Source of the DNA: Cordylochernes scorpioides
Taxonomy: Eukaryota; Arthropoda; Arachnida; Pseudoscorpiones; Chernetidae
Direction of reading: 5' to 3'
DNA: 64,000 nucleotides
Assembly (NCBI GenBank): GCA_030710605.1
Contig: CP092864.1
Location: forward strand, 136,339,255-136,403,254
Shown here piece by piece: positions 1 through 12,200 of the stretch. Made by a program: the position numbers and the translations under genes. Every line of letters begins with the position of its first letter. Within the stretch, counting starts at the first letter, position 1. The notes beneath the pieces are model-generated. The model searched no databases. It was given only the letters and a program-made list of their open reading frames with translations, and was not told where the DNA came from.

Positions 1-52
1 GATACCTTAATATGATTGAGTGGAGATAAAAAAGAAGAAGAAGGTTTAAAGT
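1..52 (+). mobile_element. LINE/SINE 3' tail with (GAA)n
   Basis: This tail (gataccttaatatgattgagtgg, then GAA repeats) recurs at about 20770, 27355, 45700, 58800 and 63827, and inverted at 48955. It is the shared 3' end of a LINE and of the GGTCCCAAGCC repeat. Truncated by the window start. Confidence 0.7.
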
Positions 53-82
53 CTGTGGTGGTAGGAATGGGATATTACTCAC

Positions 83-208
83 CCAAACATTCCTTCTTGT
101 TGGCTGAGAGCTGGAAACCTCTGGGACAGATACAACGGAAGCTTCCCTCACTGTTGGTACATTGTCCCCCGGTGCAGATTCCAGGGATGGTGACACATTC
201 ATTGATGT
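83..208 (-). CDS. Fibrillin exon: cbEGF31 counterpart
   Basis: A 126-nt exon, DINEC start, [10 protein letters not shown] motif, six cysteines. It is the last exon in the window. By collinearity with FBN1 the next exon, outside the window, should start TB6. Donor G|GTGAGT. Confidence 0.95.
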
Positions 209-3200
209 CTGCCATCAACACAACACACATTAATTATCTAATATCTACCATATTTTCATTCTAAAATATTCCTTAAAACTTTCTTCAATCTGTAAATTGT
301 TTTTCTCGAATACACACAATACTTTGACACTTTGGTTCTGCAATTAGGTGTTGTCCTTTACAAGGAGGTTCTATTGTGCAAGGTTTCTTACAAAGAATTT
401 CTACATTGCTAGTCTCACCTGGTTCTAAACCATTGTTCTTGTTAGTGTCCATCAAGTCAAGTTCACTTTTAATTGACCATTTGGACAAATATTCTCCAAT
501 TCAATCTGGTATTTGATCCATTTAGTTTCCGAGTGGTGCTTAATACAGAAGTGGTTTGTCAGTGCATTCTGCTGTCTATGCTGTTGGACAAATAAATTTG
601 GTTCTTTCACCTTTTTGGAGAAAATTCCCCTCCCAAGGACAAGAGAGTGTCCATGGGGGTCGGTGGAAGGATGGTCTAAACCATTGGTTTTCGACTGCTA
701 CGACCCAGGTTCGATTCCAGCATTGGGCACTTTTTTCTGATTAAAAAAAAAAAGCTCCAAAGGCCCCCGATTCTTGCAAAAGTCCAACCCCACCAGGGAG
801 TGCAAGTAACCAAACGGGGCTCTGGCACATTTGTAAGTGCAAAGTCGAACTGGTTTTCACATGTGTAGACATGTGGTACACTTAGAGTAAAAGCAGTCGC
901 CTATTTCTACCCACCATGATTATCATGGCCTATACCATGTGTGTAATATATCAGCGTGAAATATTCTGTGAACATTTTATTGCTTCTGTAATTCTTAAGT
1001 TGTCATCATCATTGTTGTTGTTTTGAATGTATATAATTTGCATTATTTTCTTCTTTATTGCATTCATTTAATTTAATATGTTTGTGTTTATTTATTTTGA
1101 TTAAATATTCAAATATATAAAAATAAATATATATATAGATAATAATAAAAATATATAACAATGAAAGTTTTATTTCTTCATTTCACTAAAGTTATTGCAA
1201 ATGGCGACGAGGATCTAAGCGTAAGTACCCGAAGAAAATAATTTGTTTTTGGATTTAATTTTTGATACTCTTGCAAATGGCTCGTTTCCAATTTGGTGAA
1301 TTTAATGAAGATGTTGAAAGTTTTAGCACGTTCTTTGAACGTTTAGAACAATTTTTAATTTTGGAAGACGCTAGCGAGGACAAAAAGAAGGCGTATCTCC
1401 TGCACTTATTGGAGCAAAAGCCTATGAGGTTTTAAAAAACTTATGCAGTCCAGAACTTCCGAAAAATAAGACCTTTGAGGAACTTACTGAAAATTAAATA
1501 CTCATTTTTCCCCAAAACGTTCAATTATAGTCCAGCGGTTTATTTTTTTTAAAGGGATGCAAGAAACAGAAGAAAGTGTTTCGCAGTATTTGGTAGCGAT
1601 TAAGCGGTTGGCAGCAACTTGTGTATTTGGGAACTTTTTGGAGGACTCTCTGAGAGACAAGTTTGTGTGCGGATTAAGCGATTCAAGAATCCAAAAGAAA
1701 ATTTTGTCTGAGGGAGATGTTTTCTTGGCTCGGGTGATGGAAATTGCTTTGTCCATGGAGGCGGCAGAACAGAATATTAAATTATTTCATGCAGGGGAAT
1801 TGGATAAAAGCGTGGATAAGTTGCGCATTGAAATGCAAAGAGAATCGAAAAACGGAAAAAGAAAATGCAAACATTGTGGAAATTTGCATAGAGACTCTTG
1901 TAGATTCAAGGACGCAGTGTGTTTCAAGTGCAGAAAAAAGGTCACATTGCCCCAGTATGTAGGAATCATGAAGTATATCCTATTAGGGAACAGGCGAGCC
2001 AACAGAATAGGATACATCAGATGGATGATCAGGGAGAGACGGAGGAATTGATCCAAAAAATTACATGCATGAGGACACCACACGATTATAGAATAAATAC
2101 TACGACAAGTGACCCTCACTATATCATAAGATTGAAAGTCGAGAACAATTTTATAGATTTTGAATTGGATACGGGAAGTTGTCTAACCTTGATATCGGAG
2201 AATGATTTCAAGAAGTATCTTCCAAATGCACAGTTAAAAACTATCGGAATGATCATCAAGACATATGACGGGACAGTAGTACCAATTCTGGGCGAAGTTA
2301 TCGTTAAGGTGGAATTTCAGGGCAAGACTTCAATGCTTCGAGCAGTAGTAGTCACAGGTGAAAAAAAGGCCCTGCTGGGGAGAGAATGGATAAATTTGTT
2401 GAAAATTGATTATTTTGCGGTGAACCAGATACCTTCGGAAATTGCTATTGCTGAATTTTTGAAAGAGCACCAAGTTTTGTTCAATGACACAGCAGAGCCC
2501 ATAAAAGGATTCACATTTTCAATGAATATTCGTGACGTCAGCCCAATATTTCATAAGGCTCGACCGGTGCCTTTTGCGATTAGAACGGCGGTTACAGAAG
2601 CTTTAGAAAATATGGTGACAAAGGGATACTTATATAGGGTGAGGAGTAGCCAGTGGGCAACTCCAGTAGTAGTGGTACCAAAAAAAAAAATAAGAAAATG
2701 AGAATTTGTTGTGATTTTAAGGTAACTTTGAACAGATTCTTGGATACAGCAGCTTATCCGCTCCCCACTCAGCAAGACTTGTTTGCTATCTTGGCCAAGG
2801 GGAAATATTTCTCAAAATTAGATTTGAGCAGCGCTTACCTGCAACTAGAGGTGGCAACGAGCACCCAGCCATTTTTAACTATCAACACACATAAGGGACT
2901 TTTCAGGTTTAGGAGAATGCCTTTTGGGCTGGCTAATGCCCCTAGTTATTTCCAATCTGTGATGGATAGGGTTCTGGCTGGAATAGAGGGCGTTATTTGC
3001 TATATTGATGATGTCCTCATAGCTACAGTTTCAGTGGAGAAACACTTGGCTGTATTGAAAACTGTGTTTCTGCGTTTGGAAAAATACAACATTAAACTGA
3101 AGAAGGATAAATGTAAATTTGTGCAAAGAGAAATCGAGTATTTGGGCCATCTTATCAAGGAAGATGGCATCCGACCTTTGGATCACAAGGTGCAAGCTTT

Positions 3201-6200
3201 ACAGAAGGCCAAGAGTCCGACAAACATCTCTGAGTTGAGGTCATTTCTTGGATTGGTGAATTATTATGGAAAATTTATTCCAAATCTACCGGATCTATTG
3301 AGGCCTCTTCACGAGCTGCTTCATAAAAAGAATTGCTGGAGCTGGACCAAGGAGTGTGAAGAGGCTATTGAAAAGTGCAAGAGTAGCATTACCTCTGAGA
3401 GGGTCTTAGTTCCGTACGACACCACATTGCCTTTGTTTTTGGCCACGGATGCATCCCAGATTGGAATTGGCGCGGTTCTGTCTCATGTCATCGGAGGCCA
3501 GGAAAGACCGATCATGTTTGCCTCTCGGACCCTATCAGGAGCCGAGCGCAACTATTCTCAGATTGAGAGGGAAGCTCTCACAATAATTTATGGAGTGACC
3601 AAATTCCATCAGTTTATTTATGGGAGACGCTTTACCCTGATAACGGATCATAAGCCGCTAGTGTCTATTTTAGGCCCAAAATCGGGAATTCCTACTTTAT
3701 CAACTTCGAGATTACAGAGATGGGCGATAATTCTGTCAGCTTATACCTACGATATCAAGTTTAAAAAAACTCAAGATCATGGAAATGCAGATCTTCTGTC
3801 ACGTCTTCCAGTTGAGAGTAAGGAAACTTCGAGACTGGATAACATTTATGCACTGTCCTACATGGAGGATTTGCCAATCACGGCTGAAGAAATTAGAATT
3901 GAAACTCAAAAGGATGAAGTGCTATCAATAGTGAAGTGCTATACCCAGCATGGCTGGCCTGAGAGGGTGCCAGACCACCTCAGACATTACTTTCAGAGAA
4001 AACTGGAGCTGACTGTGGAAGGAGAGTGTCTATTGTGGGGGATGCGGGTCATTATTCCTTCCTCTCTCAGACCGAACTTGTTGAGTTGCCTACACGAGAC
4101 CCATTCAGGGATGAGCAAAATGAAGTCTGTGGCAAGGTCTCATTTCTGGTGGCCGAATCTAGACAATGAAATTGAGTTCCTGGTAAACAGGTGTGGAAAC
4201 TGCCAACAGGTTCAGGATGGCCCAAATAGAGTGAAGTGGCAACCTTGGATTTGGGCAGTTAGACCTTGGCAGCGGATCCATATTGATTATGCAAACAAAG
4301 ATAACATCAATTTGCTAATTGTCGTGGATAGTCATTCTAAGTGGGTCGAGGCATTCCCAATGAGAGAGATAACCTCAGCAAAAACAATTGAGCAATTAAG
4401 ACGACTTTTTTCATCTTATGGTTTGCCAGAAGAAATAGTATCAGATAATGGCCCTCAGTTTACGGGTAGTGATATGAAAATTTTTTTGAAAAATAATGGA
4501 ATAAAACAAACACTGATTCCTGCGTACCATCCTCAGAGCAATGGCCTGGCAGAGAGAGCTGTCAAGATGATAAAAATGGCATTAGACAAAAATAAAAGAA
4601 AACCTGGGGATACCATTCAGGACACGCTATCAAAAATTTTGCTGGCATATCGTAGCACCCCTCATGAAACAACCAAGAAGGCTCCGTCAGAACTCTTTAT
4701 TGGGCGTTCCCTTCGAACCCGACTATCAATTATACATCCAAATCTGGAATCAATAGTAAAAGAGCAGCAGGCCAGGCAAATGAAATATGACCACGGATTT
4801 CAACAAGATGAGTTTGGAATAGATGACATGGTTTGGTGTCGAAATTTTAGAGGCGGGGATCGATGGATTCCAGGCAGAATAGTGGGGAGAAAAGGATCCC
4901 GAGTCTATACAGTTTTAATACACGGACAGGTCAAAAGTTATCATCGAGATCAAATAAGGAAGAGGTGGGAGAATGGTGGAGATGAAGATCGACAATATGA
5001 ACGCCAAAGAGAGGAAACTGATATCATCGTTCCTGAGGCTGATATGCCCAACAGAGGCAGAAGTGAATCGCTGCCTATAGAAACATCCAGACAGCAGCGG
5101 GACTCTGGACTCGTGGACCAGAATGATGGAGGCATTTCAGTGGAGTCGTCTCGTTCACCGGATCCCGAAGCCAGTAATGAAGGACCCATCCCAAGAAGAA
5201 ACCCACCAAGAAATCGGAGACCTCCTTCAAGATATATTTGAATGTAGCGGGAAGATGGTGTAATATATCAGCGTGAAATATTCTGTGAACATTTTATTGC
5301 TTCTGTAATTCTTAAGTTGTCATCATCATTGTTGTTGTTTTGAATGTATATAATTCGCATTATTTTCTTCTTTATTGCATTCATTTAATTTAATATGTTT
5401 GTGTTTATTTCTTTTGATTAAATATTCAAATATATATAAATAAATATATATATAGATAATAATAAAAATATATAACAATGGAAGTTTTATTTCTTCATTT
5501 CACTAAAGTTATTGCAATGTGTACTTAGGATAAGCCAAAAAAAAAAAAAGAGTGTCATTCTTATAGGAATGAAGTTGAAAGCTTATCCTGGTGTATTCGG
5601 TTCCCTTTTCTATTAGTCATCCTATTTAGAATGTTGCCTGCCCTCTATACACCAGAGAGTTGTATATACACAATTATATATATATTATACTAGATGAATG
5701 ACCTGGCTTCACTCGAGAATTCCCCTGAGTGCAATTTCCTTCATACTGAAAGTACATCAATAATAAATAGTAGAAATGCCATAGAATAGCAATACAGAAG
5801 TAACACATAAACCACAGGCAAAAAGTGTGTGTGATGGCAAAAATTGTATTATATTAGTGCTTAGGTATTTGATTTAATTGTTTTTTGCAATCCATTTAGT
5901 TGTTTCAAAATCAATATAGTTTAAATAGATTCCAGCTTTTCCACCCAACCCCTGAGGTACTCGCCTCCCCAGCGCATTAACCTTTGAAAATACCCGAGTT
6001 GAGCGAGTGACTGCGATGGATCTTGACTGCGATGCCCATCTTCTCAGTAAGAATAAGAAAAAATAGGTTTATAAAAAGAATTAATCCAAAATACTGGCAT
6101 GGTAAATATTTTTCTGTAAAAAATAAAAGAGCACATGGAAATTAGGCAAACATATGTGTTTGCTAATGACTTCACTGCATTTTAAACAATTTTTTTTTTA

Positions 6201-9200
6201 AGAGAAAAAAAAAAAGGGCAGAACAAAAATTAAAAAAAAAATACGAAAGCAATTATTTACATACAGTAACATTAATTTTATAAAGTTTTTTTAAAATTTC
6301 ATTGTGTACACTTACCATAACTTAGTAATATAAATTTCTCTCTCAACACTAATACTTTTGTAAAAAAAGTAACACTTGTATAAAAATATATTTCAAAAAA
6401 AGTATGCAAGCAACTTGAAAAAAAAAAGCAGATTGGTCTCTTAATTGGCCTGGTGTTGTTACTTTGTCTCGTATTTACTCCGCGTAAAAAAAAAAGTTCT
6501 TCAAATGAAAAGAAAAAAAATAAATAACCAAAAATATTAATCAAAATGTAGCCAAAAATTTTCCTCAGGTTTATAAAAAGCGACATGCAAAATTTGGTAC
6601 CAATTGGTTCAGTAGTTTTTGAGTTTATCGCGAAACAGATATTGACTTTTATATATAAGAAGATATGTGGTGATTTGTGAAGCAGTCATGGAAGTTGTGT
6701 AGCAAATGGTAAAGACGCACACAGGAGGCAAGATCCATAAGGAGTAGATCAGAGAAGAAAGAGAAAGCCTAAGGACCACCCTGGGAACAACTGATGTGGA
6801 GATGGCCTATGAGAGAACTGTCCCTTTATCATCAAATCCAGGTACAGTAGAACTTCCTCCCTGTAAAGGACACCTAATTGCAGAGCCAAAGTGTCCTTTA
6901 GTGAGAGGTGTCCTCTTATTGGAGTTGCTAAATAGTAAAAATGGTAATTCTTCAAATGAAAACTGTCCTTTGTGGAGAGGTGTCCACTAAAGGGAGGTTT
7001 TACTGTACTTTTAAACTATTTTAAGTAGGATAAATTATTCCCCAGGGGGAAGGAGGGTGAGATGGGGAGTTCCCGGAAATGTTTGTTTTTAGAAGGCTGG
7101 ACATATGCTCACCTAGGAGGTTGTATTGACCCCGTCATTTACTCTTCCCTTTCCTCATACTCCCATACAGACCATCTTTATTTGAATATTTCTAAATATT
7201 GTGACATATATGTGTAGGATGGAAGGGAAATGAGAAACGACTTAATATTAATTAAAAATAAAAAGAATGGGCCAACTTCAGGAAGAATAAAATGACTCAA
7301 CCAAATAAACAGCTATCTTCAGAATGCTGAGTGCACGCCCCACGTGGATCTCTATAGTAGGTAGTGCAAGTCCGATTTGCTTTTTCCGATACCTATTCTC
7401 CTCAAAGTTACTCCGATCTCCTTTCTTTATTTTCCTATTATTAATTCCCTGAAAGGCTCTATATTAAATTATGACATATTCATATATCATTCGTGGATGG
7501 CTTTTCTTGATTTATCAAGAAATTGGGTTGGCCAAATATCAGGGAACAGGCTAAATCAATGTTTAGTTGATTTCTGTTCCACCAGATGGCGCTCTGCCTT
7601 CTGTAAAGCACATGTGCTCCTGGTCAGGATATGCCATTTTTAATATATATTCATATGTATCGTTTTGAGAAACCCATAAATAGATCTTCAATTAAAAAGG
7701 CAAATATTGGATCAAAATATCATTTATTTTACCAATATTTCAGTTGGATGAACGCCAACCTTTTTTAAAGATATTATAACATATTGTGTATCAACAACAA
7801 ACTCCCCATTGAATATGGGCAAAAATATTTTTTTAACTTAGTTCTATTGACGCTATGTGGCGCTGAGTTTGTTGTTAACACACATTAATATAAGAAATGG
7901 AAGTATTATAAAACACGAATGTTTCTTTTTTCAAACACAAAACAAATTCTACTGTCCTTACTGCGATGAAAAAATATATTGGGAGGGCTTGGCTCATCAG
8001 TGGTGAACCCTCCCTGTGGTTTCGCCAATTTAATCTACCAGGCTGCTTCTCTTAAAGTTCCAATACTGTATTGGATAATTCTGCTTATATAGGCTGCAAT
8101 GACGGGTGGAATCTTAGAAATGGTATTCAAGCAAACTATGGATATAAGCTTTTAGGACAGCAGAATTACATATAAATATTTGCATCGAGCAACGCTCTTC
8201 CACAAACAATTAATATGTTATAATACCTTGATAAAGGTTGGCCTTCAGCCAACTGATATATTAGTAAAATAAATTATATTTTGATCCAATATAAGCCTTT
8301 TTAATTAAAAATACATATGTACCTACGATACAAGTACAGTGTTCTTGTTACCAAATAGTGTTACCTTCACAATTCCTCTTATCATGGGTCAGCTGGAAGC
8401 CTGGAGGACAGGTACATTGGAAGGATCCTTCAGAATTTTGACAAACTCCCTTGGAACACATCCCAGGCTGAAGGCATTCATTGATGTCTGTGTACACACA
8501 ATATTTACTTGGGCTTCATTTTCTTTATTTCAACACACAAAACGCGATATCCCGGCTAGGGATAATTGCATTTATTTACATTTTTTTAAACAGAAGCATT
8601 TATAATTTACCAGCAGAACAGAATAAAATCATATGGCATATATACCTGAGAGAAACTTTTTAAAAAGATGAAAATTTGATCAGGATGCTGAGTGTAATAG
8701 GTAAAGACCCTGAAATAGGCATAGAGCTGGTTAATCTAGGTTTGTAACCAGCAAGGTTACAATTCTGACAGATGGCACAAGCCATCAGCAACTTTAGTTA
8801 TACTATCAGGAGATGCATTTTTCTTAATTTATCAACCTACTCCCAGTACAATTTCACTTTTGTACTGTTTCTTCCCAAAATGAGGAGTGTTTTCTATATA
8901 AACTATAAGCCATATAGTTTAGAAAACACTCTTTATTTTGTGAAGAAATAGTACAAAACTGAAATTGTACTGGGATCAGGTGAATAAATTAAGAAAAAGG
9001 CATCTCCTGATAGGATAACTAAAAGTTGTTGATAGCTTGCGCCATCTGTCAGAATAAATATCAATAACTAATCGTTGATATTTAATTATTCCAGAATTGG
9101 CCAAATACCCTTTCATGATTAATCAAGAAAAGCTTTCACCACACTAATAAGGGCTAACAGCCCGAAATGCATACATGGTTAGGTTTTCTTGATTAATCAA

Positions 9201-12200
9201 GAAAGGGCATTTGACCCCAATTCTGGAAATTTTAAAAATTGATTAGTGTTGTTGTTTCTTATCCCCTTGTCTAAATATTACACGAATTCCATGAGATTAT
9301 TAGTTAATATTTATTCCAATAGATGGCGCAAACCATCAACTTTTAGTTACATGCTCAGGAGATATCTTTTTCTTAACTCTTTATTTTTCCTAACATTGGC
9401 TTTCTTTATATTTTTAACCATAGTGTAACTCTAATGCACACAACTAAATTCAAAATATTGATTTTAATTTAACCATATTTTTCTTAATTCCAATCACAGG
9501 CTAGTTATAAATTAAACTAAAATATTTTATTAAATCCAATATATGCCTTTTATTATCTAAAAAATTAAACTGTCTGTAATTAAATACTGACTCTAATTTG
9601 AGGTAGCATTTTGAGAATTGCAAAGTGAATATAAATGGAATTAGGATGAGCTGAAGTGATTCAATAACAATAAGTTAGGTTTAATTTGAACTGGAGAAAA
9701 AAGAAGTTTAAACTTACCCAAACAGCTTCTAGCATCAAGACCAAGCTCATATCCTTCCTGGCAGGAACACTGGAAGCTACCTATAGTGTTGCGGCATCGT
9801 CCGTTCAGACAGATTCCATATTGTGTCCGGCATTCGTCAACATCTGCACGGACATTGGCAAGTTGTAGCCATGTGGATAGATATTCTATATATAAGGTAA
9901 ATATAACTACAGGTAGAACCTTCAAGAGAGGACACCTCTCTACAAAGGACAGTTTCATTGCCAAAATTATCATTTTTACTACAGTAGAACCTCCCTGTAA
10001 AGGACATCTGATTTCAGAGCCAAATTGTCCTTTAAGGTGAGTTGTCCTCTTACTGGAAAGTTACTAAATAGTAAAAATGGTAATTTTACAAATGAAAACT
10101 GTCCTTTGTAGAGAGGTTTCCACTAGCGCGAGTGTTCTCTCATAGAGGTTCTACTGTATTTAGCAACTCTCTGGTAAGAGGACATATCTCCCTAAAGGAC
10201 ACTTTGTTTCTACAATTACGTGTCCTTCACAGGAGGTTCTACTGAATATGCGAATAGTTAAAATGTATGATACACATGTTCCCATCAACAGGAAACATGT
10301 CCAATTACTCCTGATTTAGGTATACAACTTGGATTATAGATTATAAACACAAGGTAATAAGACTTAATCCAAATAAATAGTGTCTGATGTTTCTGCAACA
10401 GCACTGTTACAATCATCAGACAAAATAACTGAATGCTGAAAATCCTTATATCTATAAAAATGAAATCCAAAATCGATGTTTGTTATTGCGTAGAGCAAAA
10501 TCTACTGAATCAATCATTATGAAATTTCGCATGTAGGTAGCTGAAGATTTCGTTTAACATATAGGCTATTCAAAAAACTAAAAAAGTTAATGTGCTTTTT
10601 TTTTTTAAATAAATAACCAAAAAGCGATAGTTCCAGCCTTTTACCGCTTGAGCGCAGCACTGGTCGCGACGATAAATGAATTTGATTGGTTAATAATTAA
10701 CACATGGTTAGTTTGTTCACACGATGAATGTTTTTAAAAGGTAAGATTATCCAATTGCCGTGAAACTTTAGGAAGTTATTTACTATACTACTGGGAAGAT
10801 TTCTGGTTTGAATTCGATTTGAAATAAATATTCTTTGCAATTTTATTTGCAAATTTTCTACTTTCACTCGCAAGCAGCGCCTCTCGCGGCATCTGGTGAA
10901 ATTACATTTATAAATTGTAAAAATGCTAAAATGTGTTCCAAGTATAATAAATTTAATTAGAAATATAGTAATATAATATTCCAAAGACGTTGTAAAAAAC
11001 TTGGCATTTCAATATTAATATATATTTAAAGGAAATATTGTAACGTTTTTGTGTTAAATGTTAAAATGTTGTAATGTTAAAATATATTTTTTACATTGTT
11101 AATTTAATTTGCTGTTGTTTTATAATAACGAAGATGCAAATTTAATTGCTGTTGTTTTTTATCGTTTGTTTATATAAAAAATTACATTGTATGTGATGAT
11201 GATAACAAAAATGAATTTTTAAATTAATATACATAATTCATTGAGAAATAAAAAAGAAATAATCTATATATATATATAAAATTGAATGTCTGTCTGTGTG
11301 TACTCTATAGATTCAAAAACCATACATCCAATCGCCGTGAAAATTTGGGATATTATTAGGTATATCCCCAGGAAGGTTTTTGAAAAATAATTTCTTGAAT
11401 ATCTTGAATATCCTTAGAGTTATTTGCAGATTTTTAGATTTAACTCGCAAGCAGCGCCACCATTGCGACGATGATAACAAGTTTTTTTATCTATAAGTTT
11501 TATTATCACTAAGTTTATTATCTTAAAGATTATTTATCAAAAGTAAGATTATCTCAGGATGACACGGCAATTTATTTGCGACAAGAATAATGATACAATT
11601 CCAAGGCGAAGATACTATTCCTTTAACTTCCAATTACCGAGGGAACCAATTAATATTGATTTTATTCAACTTATCGAGTATTTTTCAAGGGACCAGGAAA
11701 AAATGTTCACTAGATAAAACGATGATTTTGTAATGTAGAAAATTAGGAAAGACAAAATTCAGGATGACACGGCACACAGGGACTGGGAAAAAATGTTCAC
11801 TTTATCGAGAGATTCAAATTTATGAGTTTCAAATTATCAAAATATATATATTTTTTTAATATAAGTTTATAGAGAATTGTTTTAACAAATGTTCGTTAGA
11901 CAAACCTTTACTCGGGTAAAACCCCGGGCGAAGCCGGGTACATCCGCTAGTTAATTATAAAATCCACAAAGTGACAATATCTTATTTAAAAATTAATTAA
12001 TGTTTTTAAAAAAATTATGTTTCAAAAATATATTCAAACGCATATAACAATATTTATAAACTTGATAAGGCACAATTTGGATTATAGATTATAAACACAA
12101 GGTAATAAGACCAAATTCAAATAAATAAATAGTGTGTGACGTTTCGGTAACAGCCTTGTTACCGAAACGTCACACACTATTTATTTATTTGGATTTGGTC

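Noticed and set aside
6299-6586. 95-codon minus-strand frame
   Set aside because: Low-complexity F/K-rich translation inside an AT-rich Helitron; no domain.
7991-8040. Complete permuted (type II) hammerhead in the CTGATGAG repeat
   Set aside because: Only a helix-II-like stem is visible; the ~19 nt between GAAA and CTGATGA cannot hold both other helices. Kept only as a weak finding.
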